Positions 8,341 through 15,847 of a stretch of 21,576 nucleotides of DNA are shown here, piece after piece (the first letter of the stretch is position 1; the number at the start of each line of letters is the position of its first letter). Source of the DNA: Anaerolineales bacterium (GTDB lineage: Bacteria; Chloroflexota; Anaerolineae; Anaerolineales; UBA6663); NCBI GenBank assembly GCA_016789245.1, contig JAEURM010000006.1, forward strand, positions 1 through 21,576, written 5' to 3'. A model generated the notes under the pieces. That model ran no database searches. It was not told the DNA's origin and saw nothing but the letters and a program-made list of their open reading frames with translations. Made by a program: the position numbers and the translations under genes.

Positions 8341-9135
8341 GTGACCAAACCGCTTATTCCGGCTGAACGTCGCAAGCGTATTCAAGACTACCTAAGTCTG
8401 CATCAGGTGGTGCAAAGCGCCGTGTTGAGCGAAATGCTCAACGTTTCTGAGGCCACCACGCGGCGCGATTTAGAATGGCTGGAAGCGCAAGGGTTAGTAG
8501 AGCGCACTCACGGCGGCGCGCGGCTGAGCCAACGCATGCGGCTGGAACCGGCGTATGCCTCTAGTGCGCAAGCCCACCCCTCAGAAAAGCACCTCATCGG
8601 CCAAATGGCCGCGCAATTGATTGAAGATGGCGATACGATTTTTGTGAACAGCGGCACCACCACCACCCAAGTGGTGCGCCACATTCCCCCGCAAGCCAAA
8701 GTTACCCTCATCACCAATAACGTCACCGCCGCCTTGGAAGCACAATCCGCGCACTACGAAATTATTTTGCTGGGCGGCTCCTTCCGCGCCATTGCCCGCT
8801 CGGTGGTGGGGCGGTTTGCCACGGCCGCCTTGCGGCAAGTGTATGCCAGCAAAGCCTTCATTGGCACCGATGGCCTGAGCGCCAAGCATGGTTGCACCAC
8901 GCCCACCAGCGCCGAGGCCGAAATTACCCAGTTGATGATTGAACGCACGCGCGGCCCCGTCATCGTGGTGGCGGATTCCAGTAAGTGGGGCGTGGTTTCC
9001 AATTATGAATTGGCCGCGCTGGAGCAGATTCACACGCTGGTAACGGATGCCCAATTTGATGCCGCCGCGCGCGCCGAGCTAGCGCAACACACCATTGAAG
9101 TACTCATTGCCACGCGGGCAATAAATGTTAACTAG
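8341..9135 (+). CDS. DeoR-family transcriptional repressor
   Basis: A 264-residue regulator with an N-terminal winged helix-turn-helix (about residues 5-60), including ERRKRIQDYL, VLSEMLNVSEATTRRDLEWL and the wing VERTHGGARL. A C-terminal DeoR sensor domain (about 78-255) follows, with SGTTTTQVV, ITNN, LGGSF and the GTDGLSAKHGCTTPT block. These sensors usually bind a phosphorylated sugar or similar phosphorylated metabolite, which releases the DNA. The GTG start has no clear ribosome binding site, so a leaderless or weakly translated message is possible. It is divergent from the nucleotidyltransferase-CBS-kinase-oxidoreductase operon and is the likely local regulator of that operon, and perhaps of the downstream transport and catabolic genes. 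If the locus makes a phosphorylated amine, that product is a plausible effector (inference). Confidence 0.88.
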   Translation: MTKPLIPAERRKRIQDYLSLHQVVQSAVLSEMLNVSEATTRRDLEWLEAQGLVERTHGGARLSQRMRLEPAYASSAQAHPSEKHLIGQMAAQLIEDGDTIFVNSGTTTTQVVRHIPPQAKVTLITNNVTAALEAQSAHYEIILLGGSFRAIARSVVGRFATAALRQVYASKAFIGTDGLSAKHGCTTPTSAEAEITQLMIERTRGPVIVVADSSKWGVVSNYELAALEQIHTLVTDAQFDAAARAELAQHTIEVLIATRAINVN

Positions 9136-9157
9136 AAATTATCAAGACTAAAAAGCC

Positions 9158-9225
9158 AGATCTGACAAGTGGCGCGATACACAACGGTAATTTTTGAAAA
9201 TTTGTACGCGCCACCTGTCAGGTCT
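9158..9225. repeat. Palindrome after deoR-like gene (ACCTGTCAGGT family)
   Basis: Inverted repeat of AGATCTGACAAGTGGCGCG (9158-9176) with CGCGCCACCTGTCAGGTCT (9207-9225), 17 of 19 positions pairing, around a 30-base AT-rich loop. The GACCTGACAGGT core is a familiar dispersed palindrome of Chloroflexota genomes (from memory). It may end transcription of the repressor gene. Confidence 0.7.
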
Positions 9226-9227
9226 TA

Positions 9228-9318
9228 GAGAGCGTTTCTTAAAGTAGGTTTTCAATTGAGACAAGCACGTTGAGCCATTTTAGGCCTTTGAGAAACAGTC
9301 TCTTAAACCAAGTAGGTT
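9228..9318. repeat. Imperfect inverted and direct repeats ahead of the phosphoesterase gene
   Basis: GAGAGCGTTTCTT (9228-9240) pairs with GAGAAACAGTCTC (9290-9302) at 10 of 13 positions, and the 9-base AAGTAGGTT occurs at 9242-9250 and again at 9310-9318. With the preceding palindrome this accounts for most of the 222-base gap 9136-9357. No gene or clear promoter was seen there. Confidence 0.45.
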
Positions 9319-9357
9319 GCCCGTGCCGCCATTTCGTTCACCCATTGGAACAGTGTC

Positions 9358-10353
9358 ATGCCGCTCTTTGGCAAGAAGCCACCTAAAAAAGTAACGCGTA
9401 TTTTTTACGCCACCGATTTGCATGGCTCGGAACGCGCCTTCCGCAAGTTTGTAAACGCGGGCAAGTTTTATGAGGCCAACGTGATCATCATGGGCGGCGA
9501 TATTCTGGGCAAAATCGCCATCCCGATTATTCAAACCAGCCACGGCCACTACCGCGCCACGTTGCAAGGCCGCACCGAGCAATTGAGCACAGCGGAAGAA
9601 TTGAAGCAACTGCAAGACCGAATTGGCACGTTGGGCTTTTACAGCCGCATAATGAGCGAGGAAGAATTCCGCGCCACACAAGCCGAACCGGCGGCGGTGG
9701 AAAAACTTTTTCATGATTTGGCCCGTGAGCGGCTCTTGGCGTGGATGGAACTGGCCGAGACGCGGCTGGCTGGCACGGGCATCACCTGCTACGTCACTGG
9801 CGGCAATGATGATTACCAAGATGTTCTGCAAGTGCTGTATCAAAACAACACGCGCTCTATCTTTGGCTGTGAGGGGGTGGTAACGCCCGTGGATGAGCAC
9901 CACGCCATGATTAGCATGGGCTACAGCACCCCTACACCGTGGCGCACGCCGCGCGAAGTGAGTGACGAAGAATTAGGCCGCATGATTGAGCAAATGGTGG
10001 CGCAAGTCCCCAACCTCAGCCACTGCATCTTTAATTTTCATGACCCGCCGATTGATTCTTCTTTAGATACCTGCCCGATGTTGGATTGGAACACTGACCC
10101 GCCCTCACAAATTGTGCGCGGTGGGCAGGTGGTGCTGTTTGGCGCGGGCAGTGCGTCCGTGCGCCAAGTAATTGAAAAGCACCAACCGCTCCTTGGCTTG
10201 CACGGGCATATTCATGAATCACCGGGTGCTATAAAACTAGGCCGCACGCTATGTATCAACCCGGGCAGTGAATACGGTGAAGGCATCTTGCGCGGTTGCC
10301 TCGTCAATTTGAGCGAGGGCAAAGTGGAGAGTTATCAACTGACGACAGGGTGA
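9358..10353 (+). CDS. Calcineurin-like metallophosphoesterase
   Basis: A 331-residue protein with the ordered metal-ligand motifs of calcineurin-like phosphoesterases: ATDLHG (D20, H22), MGGDILG (D48), VTGGNDDY in the GNHD position, NFHDPP, and the C-terminal LHGHIHES. In GNHD the usual His is replaced by Asp (NDD), seen in a subset of the family. Such enzymes hydrolyse phosphomonoesters or phosphodiesters with two metals; the substrate is not evident. No signal peptide is seen, so it is probably cytoplasmic. The start at ATG 9358 has a weak GGAAC upstream. It precedes the permease gene by 117 bases and lies between two kinase genes, so it could remove phosphate from a locus metabolite, but housekeeping use is equally possible. 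Confidence 0.85.
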   Translation: MPLFGKKPPKKVTRIFYATDLHGSERAFRKFVNAGKFYEANVIIMGGDILGKIAIPIIQTSHGHYRATLQGRTEQLSTAEELKQLQDRIGTLGFYSRIMSEEEFRATQAEPAAVEKLFHDLARERLLAWMELAETRLAGTGITCYVTGGNDDYQDVLQVLYQNNTRSIFGCEGVVTPVDEHHAMISMGYSTPTPWRTPREVSDEELGRMIEQMVAQVPNLSHCIFNFHDPPIDSSLDTCPMLDWNTDPPSQIVRGGQVVLFGAGSASVRQVIEKHQPLLGLHGHIHESPGAIKLGRTLCINPGSEYGEGILRGCLVNLSEGKVESYQLTTG

Positions 10354-10355
10354 AA

Positions 10356-10382
10356 TCCCTAACCTTTTCAATCAACTAGGGA
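10356..10382 (+). terminator. Weak hairpin between phosphoesterase and permease genes
   Basis: TCCCTA (10356-10361) can pair with TAGGGA (10377-10382), followed by CTTTT. The stem is only 6 bp with a 15-base loop, so it is at best a weak terminator, or a fragment of the ATCCCTA repeat seen elsewhere in the window. Confidence 0.3.
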
Positions 10383-10456
10383 CTTTTACAAGGAGACTTT
10401 TTATTGCAGAACACTTACCCACTCCCATCGTTCTTTATTGTTCATGATTCATTCGC

Positions 10457-10464
10457 GGAGGAGG
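10457..10464 (+). promoter_or_regulatory. Strong ribosome binding site fixing the permease start
   Basis: GGAGGAGG lies 6 bases upstream of the ATG at 10471. This makes 10471 the likely start, rather than the TTG at 10438 or the ATG at 10444, and gives a protein beginning MSASASARKPEVF. Confidence 0.8.
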
Positions 10465-10470
10465 AACTCC

Positions 10471-12135
10471 ATGTCAGCTTCAGCATCCGCTCGTAAACCG
10501 GAAGTCTTTACGCGCAAAGCATCGGGCTTGGTGCGCGTCATGTCACCGTACTCGGCTTTCGTTTACAACATTCTCACCATGGGTCTCATTTTCCCGTGGA
10601 CGTATTTATGGGCGCCCGGCGCTCTGCCCGGCGGCAACTTGGTGTGGGGCATTTTGCTCGCCACATTGATTGAAATCCCCATCGCTCTCGCCTACGTCTG
10701 GCTTTCTACCGCTCTGCCACGCTCCGGCGGCGATTACGTGTTTCAAAGCCGCGTGTTTGGCGGCGGCGTGGCGTTCACCGTCGTCATGTCCGGCTTCGTC
10801 ATTTGGATTTTGCAATGGGTAGCACTTTCCGGCTGGTTGGTTTCGTACCTCGGGTTTGCCCCGTTGTTCTTAGGTTTGGGCGCCACCATGGGCAACGCGG
10901 CGTTTTCTAGCTTGGGTGTGTGGTTCACCACCGCCAACGGCATCATCGTTGTCAGCCTGCTCAACGCCGCCCTCGCGCTCGGCGTACTCGTCAGCGGCTT
11001 CAAGAACTACGTCAACTTTCAGCACGTGATGTGGTGGGCCACTTTGCTGGCCTTTGCCGTGATGTTCTTTGTACTCTTCACTACGCCGGCCGCTGAATTC
11101 GTCACGCGGCTCAATGCGTTCTCGGTGGCTTCAGGCGGCTCGGCTGATTTCTATCAAACCGCCGTGAAGGCCGTCACGGACGCAGGTATTGATCTTAAAC
11201 CGCCCTTCAGCTTAATGGCCACTCTGCTCATAGCGCCGATTGCGTGGACTTCGCTCCAATGGGCCACTTACTCCGCTCAGCAGAACGGCGAAATCAAAGA
11301 TGCGCGCTCGTTTCGTTCGCAGAGCTTCATCATGGTTGGCTCGCTCATCGTCACCGGCGTGTTGTTAGCGCTGTTGGCCGTGGGCATTGAGCGCGTAGCT
11401 GGCTCAGAATTTTTGTACGTGGCCGGCGCTGGCTACTGGTCACTCATCGGTGAAGCCACCATCAACGGCTTCTATCTCTGGCCGAACATGATTGCGGTAG
11501 CCCTCAGCGCTAGCCCAATTGTGGTACTCATCATCGGCTTGGGCTACATCCTCAATGGCTTCCAAATCGTGTGCAACTGCTACATCGGCATGACGCGCGT
11601 GCTGGTGGCCATGTCGCTTGATCGGTTACTGCCGGAATGGTTCAGCAAAGTCAGTGACCGTTTGCACACGCCCGTCAACGCGCACATCGCGTACTTCCTC
11701 GCCAGCATTCCCGTCATCTTGGCTTACAACTTAGTGCCGGGCTGGGTGGGCCTCACGCTGGGCGTCACCTTTGGCTGTGGTTACGTGTTCGTCGTCACGT
11801 GCTTGGCTGGCGCTTTAATGCCGTATCGCGCTAAGGAATTGTATGAAGCTTCACCAGGTGCGCGCTATAAACTGGGTGGTATTCCAATGGTAACGGTGAT
11901 GGGCTTGTTGGGCGGCGTGCTCGGCATCCTGATGGTGCTGGCTTTTCTGCTCAACCCGGCGTTAGGCGTGCTGGGTAACTGGAACTTTGAAAGCTTCCCC
12001 GTCAACTTGTGGGCGCAAATCATCGCCTTTGCCATTATCTTCATCTCTGGGCTGGTGTACATGTGGTTCAAGAACAGCCAAAAGGCCAAAGGCATCAACG
12101 TTGAATACGCCTTCAAAGAGATTCCACCCGAATAG
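10471..12135 (+). CDS. APC-superfamily amino acid/amine permease
   Basis: A 554-residue integral membrane protein with about 12 hydrophobic segments and the layout of amino acid-polyamine-organocation transporters. A cytoplasmic N-terminus (KASGLVRVMSPYSAFVYN) leads into helix 1 (about residues 25-45), and LPRSGGDYVFQSR after helix 2 is the family's typical loop. A cytoplasmic tail of about 25 residues ends the protein. It should import an amino acid or small amine with protons or by exchange. APC permeases occur in ethanolamine and 1-amino-2-propanol (aminoacetone) microcompartment loci, which fits the kinases and BMC genes in this window, but the substrate is inferred. It is followed after 111 bases by the second oxidoreductase + kinase pair and may share their transcript. 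Confidence 0.85.
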   Translation: MSASASARKPEVFTRKASGLVRVMSPYSAFVYNILTMGLIFPWTYLWAPGALPGGNLVWGILLATLIEIPIALAYVWLSTALPRSGGDYVFQSRVFGGGVAFTVVMSGFVIWILQWVALSGWLVSYLGFAPLFLGLGATMGNAAFSSLGVWFTTANGIIVVSLLNAALALGVLVSGFKNYVNFQHVMWWATLLAFAVMFFVLFTTPAAEFVTRLNAFSVASGGSADFYQTAVKAVTDAGIDLKPPFSLMATLLIAPIAWTSLQWATYSAQQNGEIKDARSFRSQSFIMVGSLIVTGVLLALLAVGIERVAGSEFLYVAGAGYWSLIGEATINGFYLWPNMIAVALSASPIVVLIIGLGYILNGFQIVCNCYIGMTRVLVAMSLDRLLPEWFSKVSDRLHTPVNAHIAYFLASIPVILAYNLVPGWVGLTLGVTFGCGYVFVVTCLAGALMPYRAKELYEASPGARYKLGGIPMVTVMGLLGGVLGILMVLAFLLNPALGVLGNWNFESFPVNLWAQIIAFAIIFISGLVYMWFKNSQKAKGINVEYAFKEIPPE

Positions 12136-12151
12136 TTAGGGATTAGTGAAC

Positions 12152-12215
12152 AGGGATTAGGGATGAACTGGCTTCAAAGTTGACTAAAACTCTGAGGCCA
12201 TAATCCCTAATCCCT
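12152..12215. repeat. Intergenic hairpin of tandem ATCCCTA units
   Basis: AGGGATTAGGGAT (12152-12164) pairs perfectly over 13 bp with ATCCCTAATCCCT (12203-12215) around a 38-base loop; further copies of the 7-base unit flank both arms (from about 12136 and to 12218). A related palindrome sits at 21081-21130. There is no following T run, so it is better called a dispersed repeat than a terminator. Confidence 0.7.
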
Positions 12216-12246
12216 AACCCTTGGTTCCTCACCCCCTCACCACCCC

Positions 12247-14700
12247 ATGCCCTTTCCCACTCACGCCCGCGCCGTCATCATCGGTGGCGGCATCAGCGGC
12301 TGTAGCATTGCTTACCACCTCGCCCAATTGGGCTGGCAAGATGTAGTTCTATTGGATAAAGGTGCGCTCACCAGCGGCTCCACATGGCACGCGGCGGGCA
12401 TGGTTACGCACTTCCACACCTCCGCCACGCTCATGCGCATGCGCAAATACAGCATTGATTTTTACCGCGCCTTGCACGCCGAGCCGGGCGCACCGCACCA
12501 CTGGCATGAAACCGGCGGCCTGCGCGTGGCCTCCAGCGCCGATCAGTTCAAGTTCTTACAGCGGCAAGTGGGCCTCGCCAAAGCCATTGGCCTGAGCGTG
12601 GAAATTCTTTCACCTGAGGCCGCTTTGCAAGTGTTCCCGCACATGAGCGGCGAGAATTTGTTTGGCGGCATTTACCTGCCCGCCGATGGCTGGATTGACC
12701 CCAGCGGCGCCACGCTAGAAATTGCCCGGCGCGCGCGGCAAATGGGCGTGCGCATTCACACAGACGTGCGCGTGACTGGCCTTGAACGAGATGAGCGCGG
12801 CGCAATCCAAGCCGTGCAGACTGAGCAAGGTTCAATTCTGACTGAGTGCGTGATTAACGCCGCTGGCATGTGGGGGCGGCAAGTGGGCGCGATGGCCGGC
12901 GTAAACTTGCCGCTCACGCCACTAGTGCATCAGCACCTCGCCACCAAACCCATCCCCGGCCACTTGCTTCCGAAAGATACGCCGTGCTTGCGTGACCCGG
13001 AGAACCTCTTTTACATGCGCGAAGAAGTGGGCGGCTACCTCATTGGCGGCTTTGAACGTGAGCCCGTGGCGTGGGCCGTGGACGGCGTGCCGTGGGACTT
13101 TACGCAAAAACTTTTAGCGCCGGATTGGGAACTGTTTGGCCCCATCATGGAAGGCGCGATTAAGCGTTTGCCGATTTTGGAAAAAGCCGAGTTGGCTCAT
13201 TTGGTTAACGGGCCAGAATCCATTACGCCGGATAGCCGCCCCCTGCTTGGCCCGGTGCCCGGCGTGCCCGGCTTTTGGGCGGCGTGCGGGCTTTCTCACA
13301 CTGGCTTTGGTGCGGGTGCGGCCATTGGTGATGTAATTGCCAATTGGATTGTAAACGGCGAACCGCCTTACGATGTAACGGAATTAAACGTGCGCCGCTT
13401 TGGCGCAATTTACCAAGATAGAGCTTACGCCGCCGAACGCGCGCGCGAAGCCTACAAGTATTACTACGTTCTGCGCTTTCCGCATGATGAAAATGAGTGG
13501 GCGCGGCCAAAGCGCCTCAGCCCGCTAGATGCGCGGTTGATGGAATTGGGCGGCGTGTTTGGAGAAAAGAACGGCTGGGAGCGCGTGAACTATTTTGAAC
13601 CCGGAAAGCCGGGCCGCCGAGCCGGTGCAGAACAACGCGGCTGGGGCTGGACGCGGCCCGCGTTTTTTGAAGCGGTAGGTGCAGAGCATCGCGCCGTACG
13701 CGAACGCGCCGCCCTGTTTGATATGACTTCATTCGGCAAAATCTCAGTGGCGGGTGCGGGCGCATTAGCGCTATTGCAAACGCTCACGGATAACGATGTG
13801 GATAAGCCGGTTGGCTCCGTAACGTACACGCAAATGCTCAACCCGCGCGGCGGCATTGAGAGCGATGTAACGGTGGTGCGCATGGCCGCCGAAGAATTTC
13901 GCGTCATCACCGGCAGTAACTTTATTGCCAGTGATTTGGGCTGGTTGCAAATGCACAACGTTGGCGTGAACGGCCACCCGCCCGTAAACATTCAGGATGT
14001 AACGGAAAATTTTGCTGTGATTGGTTTGTGGGGGCCGCACGCCCGCGATGTTTTGCAAGCGGTAACGGCCAGCGATGTTTCTAACGCGGCGTTTCCATAT
14101 CTCACGGCGCAAATGATTGATGTGCAAGGCGTGGCGGTGTGGGCGCAGAGAGTGACGTACGTGGGCGAGTTAGGGTGGGAGTTGTACGTGGCCCCGCCAG
14201 CGGCAGTGAAAGTTTGGGAAGCGCTGTGGCAGGCCGGTCAGCCGCACGGCGTGGTAGCCGCCGGTTACAAAGTGTTAGATTCCCTCCGGCTGGAAAAAGG
14301 CTACCGCTACTGGAGCACCGATATTACGCCGCAAGAAAATCCTTATGAAGCCGGTTTGGGCTTTTGCGTGAAGCTGAATAAAGGTTCATTCATTGGCCGC
14401 GAAGCTTTGCAAACGGTGAAGGCCGCTGGTGTAAAGCGCAAGCTGTGTACGATTGTGATTGATGAAGGCGCGCTAGTGTACGGCGGTGAGCCGGTGTATG
14501 CCAACGGCGCTTTGTTGGGCCGCTTGCGCAGTGGTGGCTTTGGTTACACCGTGAACCAAACTATTGGCTTGGTGTATTTGCCACTAGAGTTGGCGCAGGT
14601 AGGCACACCGTTGGCAGTGGAGACATTTGCGGAGCGCTTCCCCGCGCACGTTGCTGAAGATGTGTTGTATGACCCGAAAGGCGAGCGATTACGACTATGA
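12247..14700 (+). CDS. FAD-dependent dimethylglycine/sarcosine dehydrogenase-like oxidoreductase with GcvT domain (copy 2)
   Basis: An 817-residue paralogue of the protein at 3209-5641, with the same two-part build. The FAD domain has GGGISG (13-18) and LTSGSTWHAAGM, whose His48 matches the covalent FAD site of dimethylglycine and sarcosine dehydrogenases. The folate-binding GcvT-like half has YTQMLNPRGGIESDVTVVR, VTYVGELGWELYV and ESL-like DSLRLEKGYRYWS followed by YEAGLGFCVKLNKGSFIGRE. It should oxidise an N-methylated or related secondary/tertiary amine and give a one-carbon unit to tetrahydrofolate. Its TGA overlaps the ATG of the kinase gene (ATGA at 14697-14700), so the two proteins are made together. 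No clear Shine-Dalgarno site precedes the ATG. The substrates of the two copies may differ: blocks around the FAD and folate sites are alike, while intervening segments diverge. Confidence 0.87.
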   Translation: MPFPTHARAVIIGGGISGCSIAYHLAQLGWQDVVLLDKGALTSGSTWHAAGMVTHFHTSATLMRMRKYSIDFYRALHAEPGAPHHWHETGGLRVASSADQFKFLQRQVGLAKAIGLSVEILSPEAALQVFPHMSGENLFGGIYLPADGWIDPSGATLEIARRARQMGVRIHTDVRVTGLERDERGAIQAVQTEQGSILTECVINAAGMWGRQVGAMAGVNLPLTPLVHQHLATKPIPGHLLPKDTPCLRDPENLFYMREEVGGYLIGGFEREPVAWAVDGVPWDFTQKLLAPDWELFGPIMEGAIKRLPILEKAELAHLVNGPESITPDSRPLLGPVPGVPGFWAACGLSHTGFGAGAAIGDVIANWIVNGEPPYDVTELNVRRFGAIYQDRAYAAERAREAYKYYYVLRFPHDENEWARPKRLSPLDARLMELGGVFGEKNGWERVNYFEPGKPGRRAGAEQRGWGWTRPAFFEAVGAEHRAVRERAALFDMTSFGKISVAGAGALALLQTLTDNDVDKPVGSVTYTQMLNPRGGIESDVTVVRMAAEEFRVITGSNFIASDLGWLQMHNVGVNGHPPVNIQDVTENFAVIGLWGPHARDVLQAVTASDVSNAAFPYLTAQMIDVQGVAVWAQRVTYVGELGWELYVAPPAAVKVWEALWQAGQPHGVVAAGYKVLDSLRLEKGYRYWSTDITPQENPYEAGLGFCVKLNKGSFIGREALQTVKAAGVKRKLCTIVIDEGALVYGGEPVYANGALLGRLRSGGFGYTVNQTIGLVYLPLELAQVGTPLAVETFAERFPAHVAEDVLYDPKGERLRL

Positions 14701-15593
14701 CTATCACCATTGAAGAAGTGATTGACCAAATTGATGCGTGGCGCGGCCAAATGGTGGCCATTCATCCGCTTTCGGGCGGCTTAACCAACACCAACTACCG
14801 TGTGGAAGTGCGTGGCACGCCGTACGTGGTGCGCATTCCGGGCGCCAATACTGATTTGTTGGCTGTTGACCGGCAGAATGAATATCACAATACGCTGGCC
14901 GCCGCGCAAGCCGGGGTGGGCGCGCGCGTGGCCCACTTCCTGCCGGACGGCAACGTGATGGTGCTGGAATTTATTCACGGCCAAACCATGTCCATCAACG
15001 CTTTGCAAGCACCGGGCATGCCCAGCCGCATTGCCCACTCCCTCAAGCAGTTGCACGCTGGGCCGCGCTTTAAACATGATTTCAATATGTTCCGGCTGAC
15101 GGAATATTACCTGCAAGTGGTGGAAGCCCTCGCTGTGCGCATGCCCGAGGGCTTCAGCGCTTACTTGCCGCATGTATCCCGCATTGAGGCCGCAATGGCC
15201 CGCCAGCCTTTGCCTACCGTGCCCTGCCACAATGATTTGCTGGCCGAGAATTACATTGATGATGGGCAGAAACTGTGGATTGTGGATTACGAGTACAGCG
15301 GCAATAATGACCCCACGTTTGAGTTGGGCAACACTTGCCAAGAGCAACAATCTACTGAAGCCCAGATTGTGGAAATGTGCGCGGCGTATTTTGGTGAGCC
15401 GTTCCCAGATAAGCTGGCCCGCATGAAACTAAACATGATCATGTCGGATGTGGGCTGGGCGCTGTGGGCGGCCATTCAGGCCCAAATCTCCACCATTGAG
15501 TTTGATTTTTGGGGCTGGGCGGTGGAGCGTTGGGGCCGGGCTACGGCTAAAATGGACGCGGCCAGCTTTGAAGACGGGCTGGCGGCGGTGTAA
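14697..15593 (+). CDS. Choline/amino-alcohol kinase-like phosphotransferase (copy 2)
   Basis: A 298-residue APH/choline kinase-fold protein and paralogue of the one at 5749-6645. It shows LSGGLTNTNY (25-34), the catalytic loop CHNDLLAENY (H178, D180, N185) and IVDYEYSG (D197, E199), so it should be catalytically competent. The stretch after the metal site (FELGNTCQEQ) differs from the FDLANFAVNH of copy 1, which may mean a different substrate. It overlaps the oxidoreductase stop by 4 bases, strong evidence that the pair works in one pathway. Characterised relatives phosphorylate choline, ethanolamine, thiamine or 1-amino-2-propanol; the choice cannot be made from sequence alone. Confidence 0.82.
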   Translation: MTITIEEVIDQIDAWRGQMVAIHPLSGGLTNTNYRVEVRGTPYVVRIPGANTDLLAVDRQNEYHNTLAAAQAGVGARVAHFLPDGNVMVLEFIHGQTMSINALQAPGMPSRIAHSLKQLHAGPRFKHDFNMFRLTEYYLQVVEALAVRMPEGFSAYLPHVSRIEAAMARQPLPTVPCHNDLLAENYIDDGQKLWIVDYEYSGNNDPTFELGNTCQEQQSTEAQIVEMCAAYFGEPFPDKLARMKLNMIMSDVGWALWAAIQAQISTIEFDFWGWAVERWGRATAKMDAASFEDGLAAV

Positions 15594-15847
15594 GCGCAGT
15601 TAAGGTTTTTTGAGACACAATTGAAGCCCGCCTGAGCCAAACGCGTTAACCTAAATCCGTTCCCTAAAGACGCCCAACCCACGTATAATTGGCTTACCGC
15701 TGATTTATCACAACCCCGGCCATATTATCTTTATGGTATTGCGTCCACTATTTCGTGTTAAACACAAGGAGGTGGTTTTACCGTCCCCAGTTAAATTTTC
15801 TTAATTACCCACTTGTTAGCCTTTCATTTCTTACGGAGAATTCACCC
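15594..15847 (+). promoter_or_regulatory. Leader region of the ABC importer with candidate promoter
   Basis: This 254-base gap has a perfect TATAAT at 15684-15689, with only a poor -35 candidate (TTCCCT at 15660-15665, 18-base spacer). Further down, a consensus anti-rRNA site AAGGAGGT at 15766-15773 has no start codon at a usable distance. The real gene start at 15848 has its own GGAG about 11 bases upstream. No gene was recognised in the gap. Confidence 0.4.

Noticed and set aside
8581..9903. Open frames opposite the DeoR and phosphoesterase genes (8581-9054 and 9280-9903, minus strand)
   Set aside because: The plus-strand frames have clear domain motifs throughout; the opposite frames are low-complexity shadows.
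10438..10470. Permease start at TTG 10438 or ATG 10444
   Set aside because: The strong GGAGGAGG at 10457-10464 serves ATG 10471, and the extension has no membrane or family features.
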